A DNA stretch of 64,000 bases, from contig JAOXRS010000116.1 of NCBI GenBank assembly GCA_025800385.1, forward strand, positions 1 to 64,000. Direction: 5' to 3'. Below, one piece after another: positions 27,502 through 38,163 of this stretch. The notes beneath the pieces are model-generated. The model was not told the DNA's origin, did not search any database, and worked only from the letters and a program-made list of their open reading frames with translations. Every line of letters starts with the position of its first letter. The stretch's first letter is position 1. This stretch comes from Candidatus Albibeggiatoa sp. nov. NOAA (GTDB lineage: Bacteria > Pseudomonadota > Gammaproteobacteria > Beggiatoales > Beggiatoaceae). The position numbers and the translations under genes were made by a program.

Positions 27502-28863
27502 ATGTTTGATAATTTAACCGAACGCTTAAGTACAACGTTTAAAAACCTACGTGGTCAAGGTCGTCTGACCGAGAAAAATATTAAAGATGCCTTACGTGAA
27601 GTGCGTATGGCTTTATTAGAAGCAGACGTTGCCTTACCTGTTGCAAAAGCTTTTATTGAAAAAGTACGTGAAAAGTCGATTGGTAAAGAAGTATTAGAAA
27701 GCCTCACCCCCGGTCAAGAGCTCATTCGTGTGGTTCGTGATGAATTAACGGCCTTAATGGGTGAAAAAAATGATGAGTTAGATTTAAACAATCGACCACC
27801 TGTTGTAGTGTTGATGGCAGGCTTGCAAGGTTCAGGTAAAACCACTTCCGTTGCCAAACTTTCACGCTGGCTAATTGAACGTCAAAAAAAGAAAGTCTTA
27901 GTCGTCAGCTGTGACGTATATCGCCCCGCCGCAATTCAGCAATTAGAAACCCTCGCCGAACAAGTTAAAGCCGATTTTTTCCCCAGTGACATTACCCAAA
28001 AGCCTGTTGATATTGCATCTGAAGCCGTCAACCATGCTAAACAAAAATTCTATGATGTGGTTTTAGTCGATACCGCAGGTCGTTTGCATATCGATGATGA
28101 AATGATGGGTGAAATTAAACAGCTGCATTCTGCTATTCAACCTCATGAAACCTTGTTTGTCGTCGACAGCATGACGGGGCAAGACGCAGCCAATACAGCT
28201 AAAGCATTCAATGATGCCTTGCCATTAACGGGTGTGATTTTAACTAAAACTGATGGTGATGCGCGTGGCGGTGCGGCCTTATCTGTACGTCAAATTACAG
28301 GTAAACCGATCAAATTTATTGGTATTGGTGAAAAAACCGATGCACTAGAGCCTTTTTATCCTGATCGTTTAGCTTCTCGAATCATTGGTCAAGGTGACGT
28401 TTTAAGCTTAATTGAAGATGCTGAACGTAATGTTGACAAGAAAGAAGCCAAGAAACTGGTCAACAAGCTGAAAAAAGGCAAAGGCTTTGATTTAGAAGAT
28501 TTTCGTAATCAATTGGTACAAATGCGTAATATGGGTGGTGTTGCAAGTTTGATGGACAAATTGCCTGGTATGGGGCAAGTGCCACAACAAGCTAAAGACC
28601 AAGTCAATGACAAAGAGTTTAAGCGCATGGAAGCCATTATTAATTCCATGACTTTGCAAGAAAGACGCGCACCTGCATTGATTAAAGGTTCACGCAAAAA
28701 ACGTATTGCGTTGGGTTCAGGTACACAAGTCCAAGATGTCAATCGTTTGCTTAAGCAGTTTAACCAAATGCAAAAAATGATGAAGCAAATGACCAAAAAA
28801 GGCGGTATGGGTCGCATGATGAAGGGGCTAAAAGGTAAGTTACCACAAGGCCTACCGTTCTAA
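27502..28863 (+). CDS. ffh: Signal recognition particle GTPase Ffh
   Basis: A 453-residue SRP54 protein that binds signal sequences of membrane proteins as they leave the ribosome and docks with FtsY. N domain helices lie at residues 1-90. The G domain has GLQGSGKTT near residue 107, DTAGRLH and TKTDGDARGGAALS. The Met-rich M domain ends NQMQKMMKQMTKKGGMGRMMKG and binds 4.5S RNA and signal peptides. The length matches E. coli Ffh. The usual neighbours (rpsP, rimM, trmD) are not in the adjoining sequence. Confidence 0.97.
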   Translation: MFDNLTERLSTTFKNLRGQGRLTEKNIKDALREVRMALLEADVALPVAKAFIEKVREKSIGKEVLESLTPGQELIRVVRDELTALMGEKNDELDLNNRPPVVVLMAGLQGSGKTTSVAKLSRWLIERQKKKVLVVSCDVYRPAAIQQLETLAEQVKADFFPSDITQKPVDIASEAVNHAKQKFYDVVLVDTAGRLHIDDEMMGEIKQLHSAIQPHETLFVVDSMTGQDAANTAKAFNDALPLTGVILTKTDGDARGGAALSVRQITGKPIKFIGIGEKTDALEPFYPDRLASRIIGQGDVLSLIEDAERNVDKKEAKKLVNKLKKGKGFDLEDFRNQLVQMRNMGGVASLMDKLPGMGQVPQQAKDQVNDKEFKRMEAIINSMTLQERRAPALIKGSRKKRIALGSGTQVQDVNRLLKQFNQMQKMMKQMTKKGGMGRMMKGLKGKLPQGLPF

Positions 28864-28941
28864 ATTATACAAACACCATATGCAGACTGTTAACGTTAAG
28901 CTGGCTTTTACGTCATACAAATAACGAAAAATATCTATGTC

Positions 28942-28970
28942 TTGACAGTCAAAACATAACACGCTAGCTT
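28942..28970 (+). promoter_or_regulatory. Possible sigma-70 promoter before the lipoprotein gene
   Basis: A perfect TTGACA (28942-28947) is followed after 17 bases by TAGCTT, a weak -10. It lies 56 bases before the lipoprotein start codon. Confidence 0.35.
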
Positions 28971-29025
28971 GGTGCATCAAAAATCCTATTTGTCATAGAT
29001 TGTGAGGAATGGAGAGGAGAGAGGT

Positions 29026-29643
29026 ATGTTGCAATTGCGGGTTGTAATCTTGTTATTAACCAGCTTTCTAATTGGGTGTGCAGGGATTCCGACCCAAGAG
29101 ATGAGTGATGCTCGATTAGCATTAAAAGCAGCTCATAAAGCACATGCAGATTACTATGTCCCAGAAAATATTGCTCAAGCGCAAGATACGCTCAATCAGG
29201 CAGAGCAGGCACTATCTCAAGGCCAATTTAGCAAAGCGCGCCAAAATGCACTACTAGCAAAAGAGCAAGCGGTTAAAGCTTATGAGATGTCAATTGCGAT
29301 TGACCAAGCTAAAGTGATTTGGCAAGAAATTGCTTTTTTAACCTATGATAAAGATATTAACTCATTATTTCAAAAAGCCAAAGAATTCGCACAACAAGGT
29401 GATGTGACTCAAACGCTATATTTTGCTTCACAAGTGCATGAAGAAGGAGAGAAAACCTTAAATCGTATTTACTTAGAGCAAGCGGGGCATATTTTAAAAA
29501 AGCTGCAAACACAACAGCATTCGCTGGATGACAAAGCACTCAAAACACTAAATCAGGCTGAGTTAGCTTATGTAAATGAACAGGGTAAACAAGCCTATAA
29601 TCTGGTATTTAAGCTCTATAACCAACGTTTTCTTAGTCATTAA
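29026..29643 (+). CDS. DUF4398-type helical lipoprotein
   Basis: A 205-residue lipoprotein. The signal peptide ends in the lipobox LIGC with the acylated Cys followed by AG, suggesting release to the outer membrane. The rest is helical, with Ala/Gln-rich repeats such as AHADYYVPENIAQAQDTLNQAE, the pattern of DUF4398 proteins that often sit beside OmpA-like or envelope genes. ATG 29026 is chosen because GAGAGAGG lies just before it and because it begins the signal peptide. It precedes the YfiR-like gene by 272 bases; a link to that envelope sensor is possible but not shown. Confidence 0.75.
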   Translation: MLQLRVVILLLTSFLIGCAGIPTQEMSDARLALKAAHKAHADYYVPENIAQAQDTLNQAEQALSQGQFSKARQNALLAKEQAVKAYEMSIAIDQAKVIWQEIAFLTYDKDINSLFQKAKEFAQQGDVTQTLYFASQVHEEGEKTLNRIYLEQAGHILKKLQTQQHSLDDKALKTLNQAELAYVNEQGKQAYNLVFKLYNQRFLSH

Positions 29644-29915
29644 ATATAAATACAAAATGTAATGTATCTTTTAGAAAAGCAATTTATCTTTCAACTTTTA
29701 CACTTTACTCATAATATTCTAGTTTACTTGATGAAAAGGCTATATATAAAAACAGTAATGACGCAACCGTTTTTTTTGCAAGTTTTAACGTTGGTGCTTT
29801 TCAAGGAAAGAAATAGTAATAATTTTGATGCCGATGACATAAGATTGGTGTAATTTTAGCAGACAGCTATATTGAGTTAGCAAAATGATGAGTATGATGA
29901 ACAGGCCTCAATGCC

Positions 29916-30482
29916 ATGAAAATAAATCGATTTAATATAAAATATATAAGCTGCATTACACTGGTCTTGTCCATACTCATGACTGTTCCTTCCAGTTATG
30001 CAGTACCGCCAGCAGCAAAAGAATATCAAATTAAAGCGGTTTTCCTATTTAATTTTGTTAACTTTGTTTCTTGGCCTGATAGTGCATTTGATAATCGTTC
30101 AGACCCTTTTAGTATTTGTGTTGTGGGTAAAGACCCTTTTGGCATTTATTTAGATTTTACAACCGATGGGCAAACGGCCAAAGATGGTCGAGGGCTAAAA
30201 ATAAAAAGACTCAAAGACAATTTACAAGATATAAAAAACTGTCATATTTTATTTATCAGTGATTCAGAGCAAAATAATTTAAATGTCATTTTTGAACAAA
30301 CCCGTGATTTAGCTATTTTAACCGTCAGCGATATTGATAATTTTGTTAAGAAAGGTGGTATGGTAAAATTTTTTAGCCGTAATAACAAAATTCGTCTCGG
30401 GGTTAATCCAGATGCAATTAAAGCTGAAGGTTTGGTGGCTAATGCGAACCTATTAAACCTCTCTCAAATTATCCGACCGTAA
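29916..30482 (+). CDS. YfiR-like periplasmic protein (DUF4154)
   Basis: A 188-residue periplasmic protein with a signal peptide ending at PSSYA (about residue 29). Family features are EYQIKAVFLFNFVNFVSWP, ICVVGKDPFG and the end GVNPDAIKAEGLVANANLLNLSQIIRP. Mature cysteines occur in SICVVG and KNCHILF, which could form a disulfide. In Pseudomonas YfiR binds and silences the CHASE8 domain of the cyclase YfiN. Here the next gene, 54 bases on, has a CHASE8-like sensor, so the repressor-sensor pair seems kept while the output differs. No YfiB (OmpA-like) gene is adjacent. Confidence 0.85.
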   Translation: MKINRFNIKYISCITLVLSILMTVPSSYAVPPAAKEYQIKAVFLFNFVNFVSWPDSAFDNRSDPFSICVVGKDPFGIYLDFTTDGQTAKDGRGLKIKRLKDNLQDIKNCHILFISDSEQNNLNVIFEQTRDLAILTVSDIDNFVKKGGMVKFFSRNNKIRLGVNPDAIKAEGLVANANLLNLSQIIRP

Positions 30483-30525
30483 CTATGCAATGCGCTAAAA
30501 TAAAACGTAAGGGTAAGCTAACCAC

Positions 30526-30540
30526 ATGAGTTTATTATGA
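30526..30540 (+). other. Four-codon leader frame overlapping the giant sensor start
   Basis: ATG AGT TTA TTA TGA encodes MSLL and stops in ATGA, overlapping the ATG of the sensor gene. AAGGG lies 12 bases before it. This arrangement could couple or dampen translation of the very large downstream gene; it may also be chance. Confidence 0.2.
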
Positions 30541-33500
30541 AAAACTTTGCAGATTTATCCATTAAGCGCAAACTCATTCTTATTACCATGCTGGTCAATG
30601 TTGTTGCTTTATTAGCTGCATCAGGCTTTTTTGCTGCTAATGAAGTGACATCACTACGCAGTGCCATGGTTCGTGATTATGAAGTCTTGGCTGAAGTCAT
30701 TGGTGCAAATAGTGTGGCCTCACTGATGTTTTTTGAGTCTGAATCAGCAGAGAAAACCCTAGGCGCATTAGTAGCAGAACAGCATGTCACAGGCGCAGTG
30801 ATTTATGATCGTTACGGTGAGGTGTTTGCTCGTTATCAAAGGGAGGGCATATCCAGCTTTATAGCTCCCGCTATTCAAGAAAATGGTCATCACTTCGAGT
30901 CAAATCGGCTGCTTATTTTTCAGGATATTAACTTTAATAATCAAACGGTTGGAACAGTTTTTATTGAGTCCGATTTAGAGAGGATTAACCAACTGTTGTT
31001 TGAATATGTTGTCATTGTTTTTGGTATTTTATCGATTACTTCACTACTTGCCTTTTTCCTTACAACCCGCCTCCAAAGCCTTATCTCTCGCCCGATTCTC
31101 CACCTTGTTGAAACCACTGATGCTGTTAGTAAAGGCAATGATTATGCAGTGCGCGCCCAACGCTATGGTCGTGATGAGTTGGGGCAGTTGGTAGATGGCT
31201 TTAATGAAATGTTGGCACAAATTCAACGCCGCGATGAAATGTTAGCCCGCCATCGTGAGCATTTAGAAGATCAAGTCAAATTACGGACGGCTGAGCTGTC
31301 TAAAATGAATTTGGACTTAGAGCAAACCATTGAAGATTTACAAGAAGCTAAAGAAGCTGCTGAGGTTGCCAGTAAAGCGAAAAGTGAATTCTTGGCTAAT
31401 ATGAGTCATGAAATCCGCACACCGATGAACGCCGTCATTGGGATGACAGGGTTATTGGCTGATACAGAACTGAATCCTGAGCAGCGTGATTTTGTTGAAA
31501 CCGTGCGTACCAGTAGTGATGCGTTACTGGCTTTAATCAATGATATTTTAGATTTTTCCAAAATTGATGCTGGCAAACTGGAATTAGAGCAACACCCCTT
31601 TAGTATTCGAGAATGTGTAGAGGCCGCCTTAGATTTAGTTGCCTCACGTGCCAGTGAAAATGGTTTGGAACTCGCAGCTTCCTTTGATCGACATTTACCC
31701 ACTAATTTATCAGGCGATGTCACAAGATTACGCCAAATTTTAGTGAACTTACTTAGCAACGCAGTCAAATTTACCGAACAAGGTGAAGTCATCGTTGATG
31801 TATCAGGCTCATTACACCTTGATGGTAAGATTGAACTCTATTTCGCAGTGAAAGATACAGGGATAGGGATTCCTATTGAGCGTATGGATCGCCTCTTCCG
31901 TTCATTTAGCCAAGTAGACGCGTCTATGACCCGTAAATATGGTGGTACAGGTTTGGGCTTAGCGATTAGTAAACACTTGTGCGAGTTGATGGGCGGGCGC
32001 ATGTGGGTGGCCAGTGAAATAGATAAAGGTTCTACTTTCTACTTTACTATTTTTGCTGATCCGCTGGTGGATAAAACTGAACAAGATAAGTTGCAGGATT
32101 CACGCGCCGAATTACAAGGACAACGGGTATTAGTCGTTGATGATAACCATACAAATCGCCGTATTCTGAATTTACAACTGCATCATTGGGGTATGACTGC
32201 AATTGAAGCCATGTCTGGTGAAGAGGCACTGCAAAAACTGCATCATGAACAAAATAAGTTCAGTCTAGCAATTTTAGATATGCAAATGCCTGTGATGGAT
32301 GGCATGACCTTAGCGCGACAAATTCGCAAGCAATACAGTGCTAATGAATTACCACTTGTGATGTTGACATCATTAGGTAGACAACAGGCCGATGTTGATA
32401 TGAATTTATTTGCGGCGTATCTCAACAAACCCGTGAAATCGTCTCAATTATTTGACTGCTTGATTGATATTTTTGCCCATAAAATGGTGCATTCAAAACA
32501 ACCTACCCGTTTAAAAATTTCGAATAAAACAGCACGTACAGGTTTACTTGCGGATGAAAAACCATTACGGATTTTATTAACAGAAGATAATATTACCAAC
32601 CAAAAAGTGGCGATATTGCTGCTAGGCCGAATGGGGTTCAATGCGAAAAAAGGGCTGACAATTGATATTGCAAATAATGGCGCAGAATCAGTCGATGCAG
32701 TTAAGCAAAAACAATATGATGTTATCTTAATGGATGTGCAAATGCCTGTAATGGATGGGTTTGAGGCTACACAACATATCCGTGACTATTGCAATACACC
32801 AGAAACCCGTCCTTATATTGTGGCAATGACTGCACATGCTTTACAAGGATATAGAGAGAAATGTTTAGAAGCAGGTATGGATGATTATGTCACCAAGCCT
32901 ATTAATCCTGATGATTTAGCTTCTGCATTACGGCGTTGCCCTAGAGTTTATGAAGGTGCTCAGCAACTGATTGAAGAAGATGAGGTAGTAGAAGACCTTA
33001 AACCCACACTAGAACAAGCTAATGTAGCTGACTCAGACTCTATAGAAGAAGTTTCGCCTGCTCATGCAGAACCAACTGGCACAGCACCAGCCCGTGTTAC
33101 AGAATTAACTGAGGAAATTAAACAAGCCTTTATTAATCTGATTGGAGAAGCAGAAGGGGAAATTGTCACGGAGCTTGCCACAACCTATTTGGATAGTAGC
33201 CAAGTACTAACTCAGAACTTATCAAAAGCAATACAGCAACAAGACCCAAAATTAATGGAGCAAGCAGCGCATAGCTTAAAATCCAGCAGTGCTAGTTTGG
33301 GTGCAATGCAATTATCTGAGATGAGTAAAGAGCTTGAAAAACAAGGTCGTGCAGGTGATATGACCGAAGCAGATACAAAAGTTAATGCGCTGTTACAAGA
33401 GTATCAATATGTACGACAAGCCTTGCATACAGTATTGGGTACAGAAGAATCTGAATCAGACACTGCTGATCTATTGCAGCCTAATCCTGTTGATCCACAA

Positions 33501-35483
33501 CAGCTTGCACATGAAATCAAAGAAAACTTATCTGCCCTAGTTGGTGGTGATGATAGTGAGTTATTTAAGGATTTATTAACTTCGTACCAAGCTGAAGCAG
33601 ATAAATTAATCGTTGATTTAAATACAGCAATTCAAAATACTGATGGTCAAGCTGTATTGCAAGCTGCCCATAGTTTGAAATCCAGCAGTGGCAATCTTGG
33701 CTTAATGGAATTAGCAAATTTATGCACACAATTAGAAACTCATGGCAAAGAAAATAACTTAGCGAATAGCAGTGCAGTTTACCAACAAGTCTCTCAGCTT
33801 TATCAGCAAGCGGTTGACGCGATTCAATATATGCTTAAACCTGAACAATCTCAACCAACAGCTTATCAAGCTAATACTACAGTCGATGGTCTAGTCAAAG
33901 ATATTCAAGATATTTTGTTTGCATTAGTTGGTGAAGATGAACCTGAGATTGTCGCAGAGTTAGTACAAACTTATATTGAAGATGCTGATCCGCTAATGGT
34001 GTCGATATGCCAAGCATTGCAACAACAAGATGCAGACAGCTTATCCGCCGCTGCCCATACTTTAAAATCAAGTAGTGGCAACTTAGGCGCAAATGCCATC
34101 GCAGAAATTAGCTTGCAATTTGAAACAGCTGGCAAAAATGGTGATTTAACCGCTGTTGTTGATTTACTACCTGCGTTAGAACAAGAGTATCAGTTATTGC
34201 GTCAGGCATTAAGTAAGCTCATCGGTGAAGAATCAGAGCATCTTGTCACGGACAGTTCTGAAAATACTATTACTGCAGCCAGTCAAACCACAACACCTCC
34301 ACCCATTATGGAAGAGATTCAGGAATCGACTGCTTTAGAGTTATCAAGTTTAGATTCAGAGCTGGGACATCGTAATGAGGTTGTAGCCCTGAATACGGGT
34401 CGTGATCCAAGTGAAGTGACCCTCTTGGTTGTTGACGATCAACCATATGATACTTTACTACTAAGCACTTATTTACGTGAAGAAGGCTATCAAGTACTCA
34501 CTGCAAACTCAGGACAAGATGCGTTAGATTTAGTCATAGAAAAAGACCCTGATATTGTGTTATCTGATGTAATGATGCCGGGGATGGATGGGTTTGAGGT
34601 ATGTGCCAAAATTAAAGATCGCCCCGAAAGTGTGTTAACGCCCGTGGTATTAATTACTGCATTAGATGGGCAAAATGACCGAATTAAAGGTATTCAAGCA
34701 GGTGCTGACGAATTCTTATCTAAACCGATTAACCGTGAAGAACTAATGGCACGGGTACGCTCACTATTACGTTATCAACTGGCACGCTCTGAATTAGAAG
34801 AAGCACAAAATGAACATCTTAAAGGCATGTTTAAGCGTTATGTGTCTCCAAAATTGGTCGATGAAATTTTAACCCATCCTGACAAAGCGGAAGTAACTTT
34901 AGCTGACCAAAAAAACCGTTTAGATGCTGTGATTTTATTTGCAGACTTACGTGGATTTACTGCAATGTCTGAAATGTTAAAACCGACCGATGTGGTAAGT
35001 TTATTGAATGAATTCTTCACCATGTTAACAGAAGTAGGTTATCGTTATGATGGTACGATCTTCAATATGGCTGGAGATTGTTTATTAATTGGCTTTGGTG
35101 TCCCGTTCCATCAGCAAGATGCGCCTGCCCGTGCACTGGAAGCCGCACTGGATATGCAAAAAGAGTTTATTGCTTTAGATCATTCTTGGCGTAGAACGTA
35201 TGATGTGGATGTAGGTTTAGGTATTGGTATCAATAAAGGTGAATTAATTGTTGGTAATGTAGGTTCTCCTAACTATATGAACTATACTGTTATTGGTGAT
35301 ACTGTTAATGTTGCATCGCGTCTGGTGAGTATGGCCGCTCGTGGAGAAGTGATTATTTCTGACACAATGTTACAAGCTATTCAATATAGTAAATCAAGTC
35401 CTGAAAATTATGAGGTTGAAGCCTTAGCCCCTGTGAGCTTAAAAGGCAAATCCCAATTACAACAAGTCTACCGAGTTGGTTAG
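30537..35483 (+). CDS. Giant CHASE8-HAMP hybrid kinase with REC-REC-3xHpt-REC and C-terminal nucleotidyl cyclase
   Basis: A 1648-residue inner-membrane sensor. Order: TM, periplasmic CHASE8-like domain ([31 protein letters not shown]), TM and HAMP (about 165-225), coiled coil, HisKA (H291) and HATPase. Two receivers follow (D581, D733), then three Hpt domains with HSLKSSS or HTLKSSS (H912, H1045, H1174), a third receiver (D1344), and a class III adenylate/guanylate cyclase (about 1462-1648). The cyclase keeps both metal Asp residues (D1470 in FADLRGFT, D1514 in [10 protein letters not shown]) and the NVASRL Asn/Arg. The usual base-binding Lys position holds Asn (N1510), so ATP versus GTP use is unclear. 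The preceding YfiR-like gene probably supplies its periplasmic regulator. A hybrid kinase follows after 6 bases. Confidence 0.92.
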   Translation: MKNFADLSIKRKLILITMLVNVVALLAASGFFAANEVTSLRSAMVRDYEVLAEVIGANSVASLMFFESESAEKTLGALVAEQHVTGAVIYDRYGEVFARYQREGISSFIAPAIQENGHHFESNRLLIFQDINFNNQTVGTVFIESDLERINQLLFEYVVIVFGILSITSLLAFFLTTRLQSLISRPILHLVETTDAVSKGNDYAVRAQRYGRDELGQLVDGFNEMLAQIQRRDEMLARHREHLEDQVKLRTAELSKMNLDLEQTIEDLQEAKEAAEVASKAKSEFLANMSHEIRTPMNAVIGMTGLLADTELNPEQRDFVETVRTSSDALLALINDILDFSKIDAGKLELEQHPFSIRECVEAALDLVASRASENGLELAASFDRHLPTNLSGDVTRLRQILVNLLSNAVKFTEQGEVIVDVSGSLHLDGKIELYFAVKDTGIGIPIERMDRLFRSFSQVDASMTRKYGGTGLGLAISKHLCELMGGRMWVASEIDKGSTFYFTIFADPLVDKTEQDKLQDSRAELQGQRVLVVDDNHTNRRILNLQLHHWGMTAIEAMSGEEALQKLHHEQNKFSLAILDMQMPVMDGMTLARQIRKQYSANELPLVMLTSLGRQQADVDMNLFAAYLNKPVKSSQLFDCLIDIFAHKMVHSKQPTRLKISNKTARTGLLADEKPLRILLTEDNITNQKVAILLLGRMGFNAKKGLTIDIANNGAESVDAVKQKQYDVILMDVQMPVMDGFEATQHIRDYCNTPETRPYIVAMTAHALQGYREKCLEAGMDDYVTKPINPDDLASALRRCPRVYEGAQQLIEEDEVVEDLKPTLEQANVADSDSIEEVSPAHAEPTGTAPARVTELTEEIKQAFINLIGEAEGEIVTELATTYLDSSQVLTQNLSKAIQQQDPKLMEQAAHSLKSSSASLGAMQLSEMSKELEKQGRAGDMTEADTKVNALLQEYQYVRQALHTVLGTEESESDTADLLQPNPVDPQQLAHEIKENLSALVGGDDSELFKDLLTSYQAEADKLIVDLNTAIQNTDGQAVLQAAHSLKSSSGNLGLMELANLCTQLETHGKENNLANSSAVYQQVSQLYQQAVDAIQYMLKPEQSQPTAYQANTTVDGLVKDIQDILFALVGEDEPEIVAELVQTYIEDADPLMVSICQALQQQDADSLSAAAHTLKSSSGNLGANAIAEISLQFETAGKNGDLTAVVDLLPALEQEYQLLRQALSKLIGEESEHLVTDSSENTITAASQTTTPPPIMEEIQESTALELSSLDSELGHRNEVVALNTGRDPSEVTLLVVDDQPYDTLLLSTYLREEGYQVLTANSGQDALDLVIEKDPDIVLSDVMMPGMDGFEVCAKIKDRPESVLTPVVLITALDGQNDRIKGIQAGADEFLSKPINREELMARVRSLLRYQLARSELEEAQNEHLKGMFKRYVSPKLVDEILTHPDKAEVTLADQKNRLDAVILFADLRGFTAMSEMLKPTDVVSLLNEFFTMLTEVGYRYDGTIFNMAGDCLLIGFGVPFHQQDAPARALEAALDMQKEFIALDHSWRRTYDVDVGLGIGINKGELIVGNVGSPNYMNYTVIGDTVNVASRLVSMAARGEVIISDTMLQAIQYSKSSPENYEVEALAPVSLKGKSQLQQVYRVG

Positions 35484-35489
35484 CTACTT

Positions 35490-37376
35490 ATGAACAATCT
35501 GGTTAGCAATAAGTACATTATTACTGTCGGTTTTAGCGTTGTGTTATTGCTATTACTTGTTATTACTATTACAGGTTTAGCACGGATGCACGTTTTAAAA
35601 ACCCATGTTAATCAGATTGTTCAGGAAAATAATGTCAAAACAGAGCTGGCTTATAATATGTTGAATGCTGCACGTGAACGCGTGGTTGCATTACAAATTA
35701 TGTATCTAACTGATGACCCTTTCATTAGAGAAGATGCCTATGTACGATTTAATAGTTTAGCCAGTGATTTTATGCAAGCTCGTTCTGAGTTACTGCATAT
35801 GCCTCTATCTAATAGTGAACATGCTTTAATTAATTATACTTTTCCACTGACCCGTGAAGCGTCAATTAAACAACAAGAATTTGCCGAATTCTTAATAGAT
35901 GAACAAGATGTTGATATTCAAACCTTAATGAATCAGTACATTATTCCTGTGCAACAAGCTGTGCGTGAATCGTTATCAAAGTTAGTGAAATTACAGCAAA
36001 AATCCTCACATCAAGCCTTTACTGAAACCATGAAAATTCATAATGAAGGTTATATTCTTATGCTAATGTCTGGCATTTTGGGGATTTTACTGGGCTTAGG
36101 TATTGCGTTTATTGTATTCCGTCATATTACCCGTGCAGAAGCACAGTTGTTAGAAGCGAAAAATGCTGCAGAAACAGCCAACATGGCAAAAAGTGATTTT
36201 CTCGCTAATATCAGTCATGAATTGCGCACGCCACTGAATGCCGTTGTGAACATGAGCCATTTATTGATGGACACAAAGCTCACAGTAGAGCAAAAAGAAC
36301 TGGTGACAACTGTGAGTCAAAGTGGCGATGAATTTCTACACTTAATTGATAGCATTCTTGACTTTTCCAAAATCGAAGCAGGCAAGTTAGTTTTACAGCC
36401 TAAGATATTCAAATTACGCACTTTAATTGATGATTTAATGGATGATACGCGTAATAAAGCCAAATCCAAGCACTTAAACCTCACTTTGCTCTACGATGAC
36501 CAAGCACCAGAACGTATTATCGGTGATATGGAACGGCTACATCAAATACTGACCCACTTATTAGATAACGCGGTTAAATTTACTGAACAAGGCGAAATTT
36601 TATTATCGTTGACAACACGCTCTGTTAAAGAAAAACCAAATGTATTGAAACCCAATAAGCAACAAATAGAGTTGTATATTACAGTGAAAGACACGGGGGC
36701 AGGCATTCCAGTTGAGCGACGAGAACGCCTATTTCAACCATTTACTCAAGCAGATACCTCAAGCACTCGCCGTCATGGTGGTACAGGAATTGGGTTAGCA
36801 TTATGCAAACAACTGTGTCAGTTAATGGGAGGAACGCTATGGGTTGAAAGCGAAGTGCATTATGGTACAACGTTCCACCTGACTGTGATACTGGACATGG
36901 TGACAGACAAACACAAGGCCAATACAACACATACTGCACCACTTTCCTCCCTCACCAATTTACGTATTCTGCTAGTTGAAGATAATCAGACCAATCAAAA
37001 AGTAGCACAATTAATACTCCGCAAATTAGGTTATGAAATTGATATTGTGAGCAATGGTTTAGAAGGCGTAGAGGCGGTCAATCAACATTTATATGATATT
37101 GTATTGATGGATATTCAAATGCCTGAACTAGATGGTTTAGAGGCCACGCGTAAAATCTTAGATAACTGGCCAATTGGACAACGTCCTTACATTATTGCGA
37201 TGACAGCCCATGCATTACAAGGAGATAGAGAAAAATGTTTAGCTGCGGGCATGGATGATTACATTGCAAAACCTGTTAAATTAGAAGAGCTTGAGGCTGC
37301 TATTAGGCGTTGGCAAGAATGGAGTATGCACCGTGAGATGAAAACACAAATTCGCCAAGAGATTCATATCCCCTAA
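35490..37376 (+). CDS. Hybrid histidine kinase with four-helix-type periplasmic sensor
   Basis: A 628-residue sensor. TM1 is at about 10-30, then a helical periplasmic domain of about 155 residues resembling the 4HB_MCP class, TM2 at about 188-210, and a short coiled coil. HisKA follows with H243 in SHELRTP, HATPase_c with GTGIGLALC and one receiver with LVEDNQT, D541 in LMDIQMPELDG and DDYIAKPV. It has no HAMP domain that I can see and no Hpt. It lies 6 bases after the giant cyclase-kinase, whose three Hpt domains could accept its phosphoryl group. That link is inferred from co-transcription only. Confidence 0.9.
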   Translation: MNNLVSNKYIITVGFSVVLLLLLVITITGLARMHVLKTHVNQIVQENNVKTELAYNMLNAARERVVALQIMYLTDDPFIREDAYVRFNSLASDFMQARSELLHMPLSNSEHALINYTFPLTREASIKQQEFAEFLIDEQDVDIQTLMNQYIIPVQQAVRESLSKLVKLQQKSSHQAFTETMKIHNEGYILMLMSGILGILLGLGIAFIVFRHITRAEAQLLEAKNAAETANMAKSDFLANISHELRTPLNAVVNMSHLLMDTKLTVEQKELVTTVSQSGDEFLHLIDSILDFSKIEAGKLVLQPKIFKLRTLIDDLMDDTRNKAKSKHLNLTLLYDDQAPERIIGDMERLHQILTHLLDNAVKFTEQGEILLSLTTRSVKEKPNVLKPNKQQIELYITVKDTGAGIPVERRERLFQPFTQADTSSTRRHGGTGIGLALCKQLCQLMGGTLWVESEVHYGTTFHLTVILDMVTDKHKANTTHTAPLSSLTNLRILLVEDNQTNQKVAQLILRKLGYEIDIVSNGLEGVEAVNQHLYDIVLMDIQMPELDGLEATRKILDNWPIGQRPYIIAMTAHALQGDREKCLAAGMDDYIAKPVKLEELEAAIRRWQEWSMHREMKTQIRQEIHIP

Positions 37377-37482
37377 TTTTCTTTGCTTCAGATTTGACAA
37401 TAACACCAATATCAAGCATAGTTTGGACAACATTTGCTTGTAATTGCTGCTCAGCCTTGGTGCTTATCTAAAAAACAACTTT

Positions 37483-38145
37483 ATGCCTATCTCAAATTAT
37501 AATGACTCATCTTCTGAATCACCTTCTATTGCAAATCGTTTTCGAGGCTATTTGCCTGTTGTGGTTGATGTAGAAACTGCTGGCTTCAATCATCAAACTG
37601 ATGCTTTATTAGAAATTGCTGCAGTGTTATTGCGTACCAACGAAAAAGGCCAATGGGAACGGGATAAGAGCTATTTTTGTCATGTCACACCATTTGAAGG
37701 GGCAAATATAGAAAAGGCAGCATTAGAGTTTACAGGTATTGATCCTTTTCATCCTTTTCGCTTTGCCGTGTCAGAAGAAGAGGCACTCAAAACGATTTTT
37801 CAGCCTATCCGTCAAGCCTTGCGTGAAACACGTTGCACACGCGCGATCCTCGTCGGGCATAATCCCAGTTTTGATTTAAACTTTTTAAAAGCGGCTGTCG
37901 ACCGTACCAACATCAAACGCAACCCCTTTCACCCGTTTAGCACATTTGATACTGCAACATTGGCAGGTTTGGCATTTGGACAAACCGTATTAGCCAAAGC
38001 CGTTATTGCTGCAGGTTTAGGCTGGGATGGTAAGCAAGCCCACTCCGCACAATATGATGCAGAACAAACCGCTGATCTATTCTGTAAAATCGTCAATATG
38101 TGGGGTGACAAGGTCTCTTTTAGAAAACAAGAAAATGTCTTCTAA
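37483..38145 (+). CDS. rnt: Ribonuclease T
   Basis: A DEDDh 3'-5' exoribonuclease of about 220 residues that trims the 3' CCA end of tRNA and matures other stable RNAs. Catalytic residues are visible: DVETAGF (D and E), GHNPSFDLNFL (D) and HSAQYDAEQTADLF (H and D). The SRFRGYLPVVVDVETAGFN-like start region aligns with RNase T. ATG 37483 is preferred over an upstream in-frame TTG at 37444, though neither has a clear Shine-Dalgarno. It converges on queD, 18 bases away. Confidence 0.92.
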   Translation: MPISNYNDSSSESPSIANRFRGYLPVVVDVETAGFNHQTDALLEIAAVLLRTNEKGQWERDKSYFCHVTPFEGANIEKAALEFTGIDPFHPFRFAVSEEEALKTIFQPIRQALRETRCTRAILVGHNPSFDLNFLKAAVDRTNIKRNPFHPFSTFDTATLAGLAFGQTVLAKAVIAAGLGWDGKQAHSAQYDAEQTADLFCKIVNMWGDKVSFRKQENVF

Positions 38146-38163
38146 TACCCAAGCCCAATAAAC

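Noticed and set aside
28864..29001. Search for 4.5S SRP RNA next to ffh
   Set aside because: The region has no long GGAA-tetraloop hairpin; only a possible promoter is present.
29662..29853. Possible 63-residue small gene between the lipoprotein and YfiR-like genes
   Set aside because: No Shine-Dalgarno, no recognisable domain and a composition like the surrounding AT-rich intergenic DNA.
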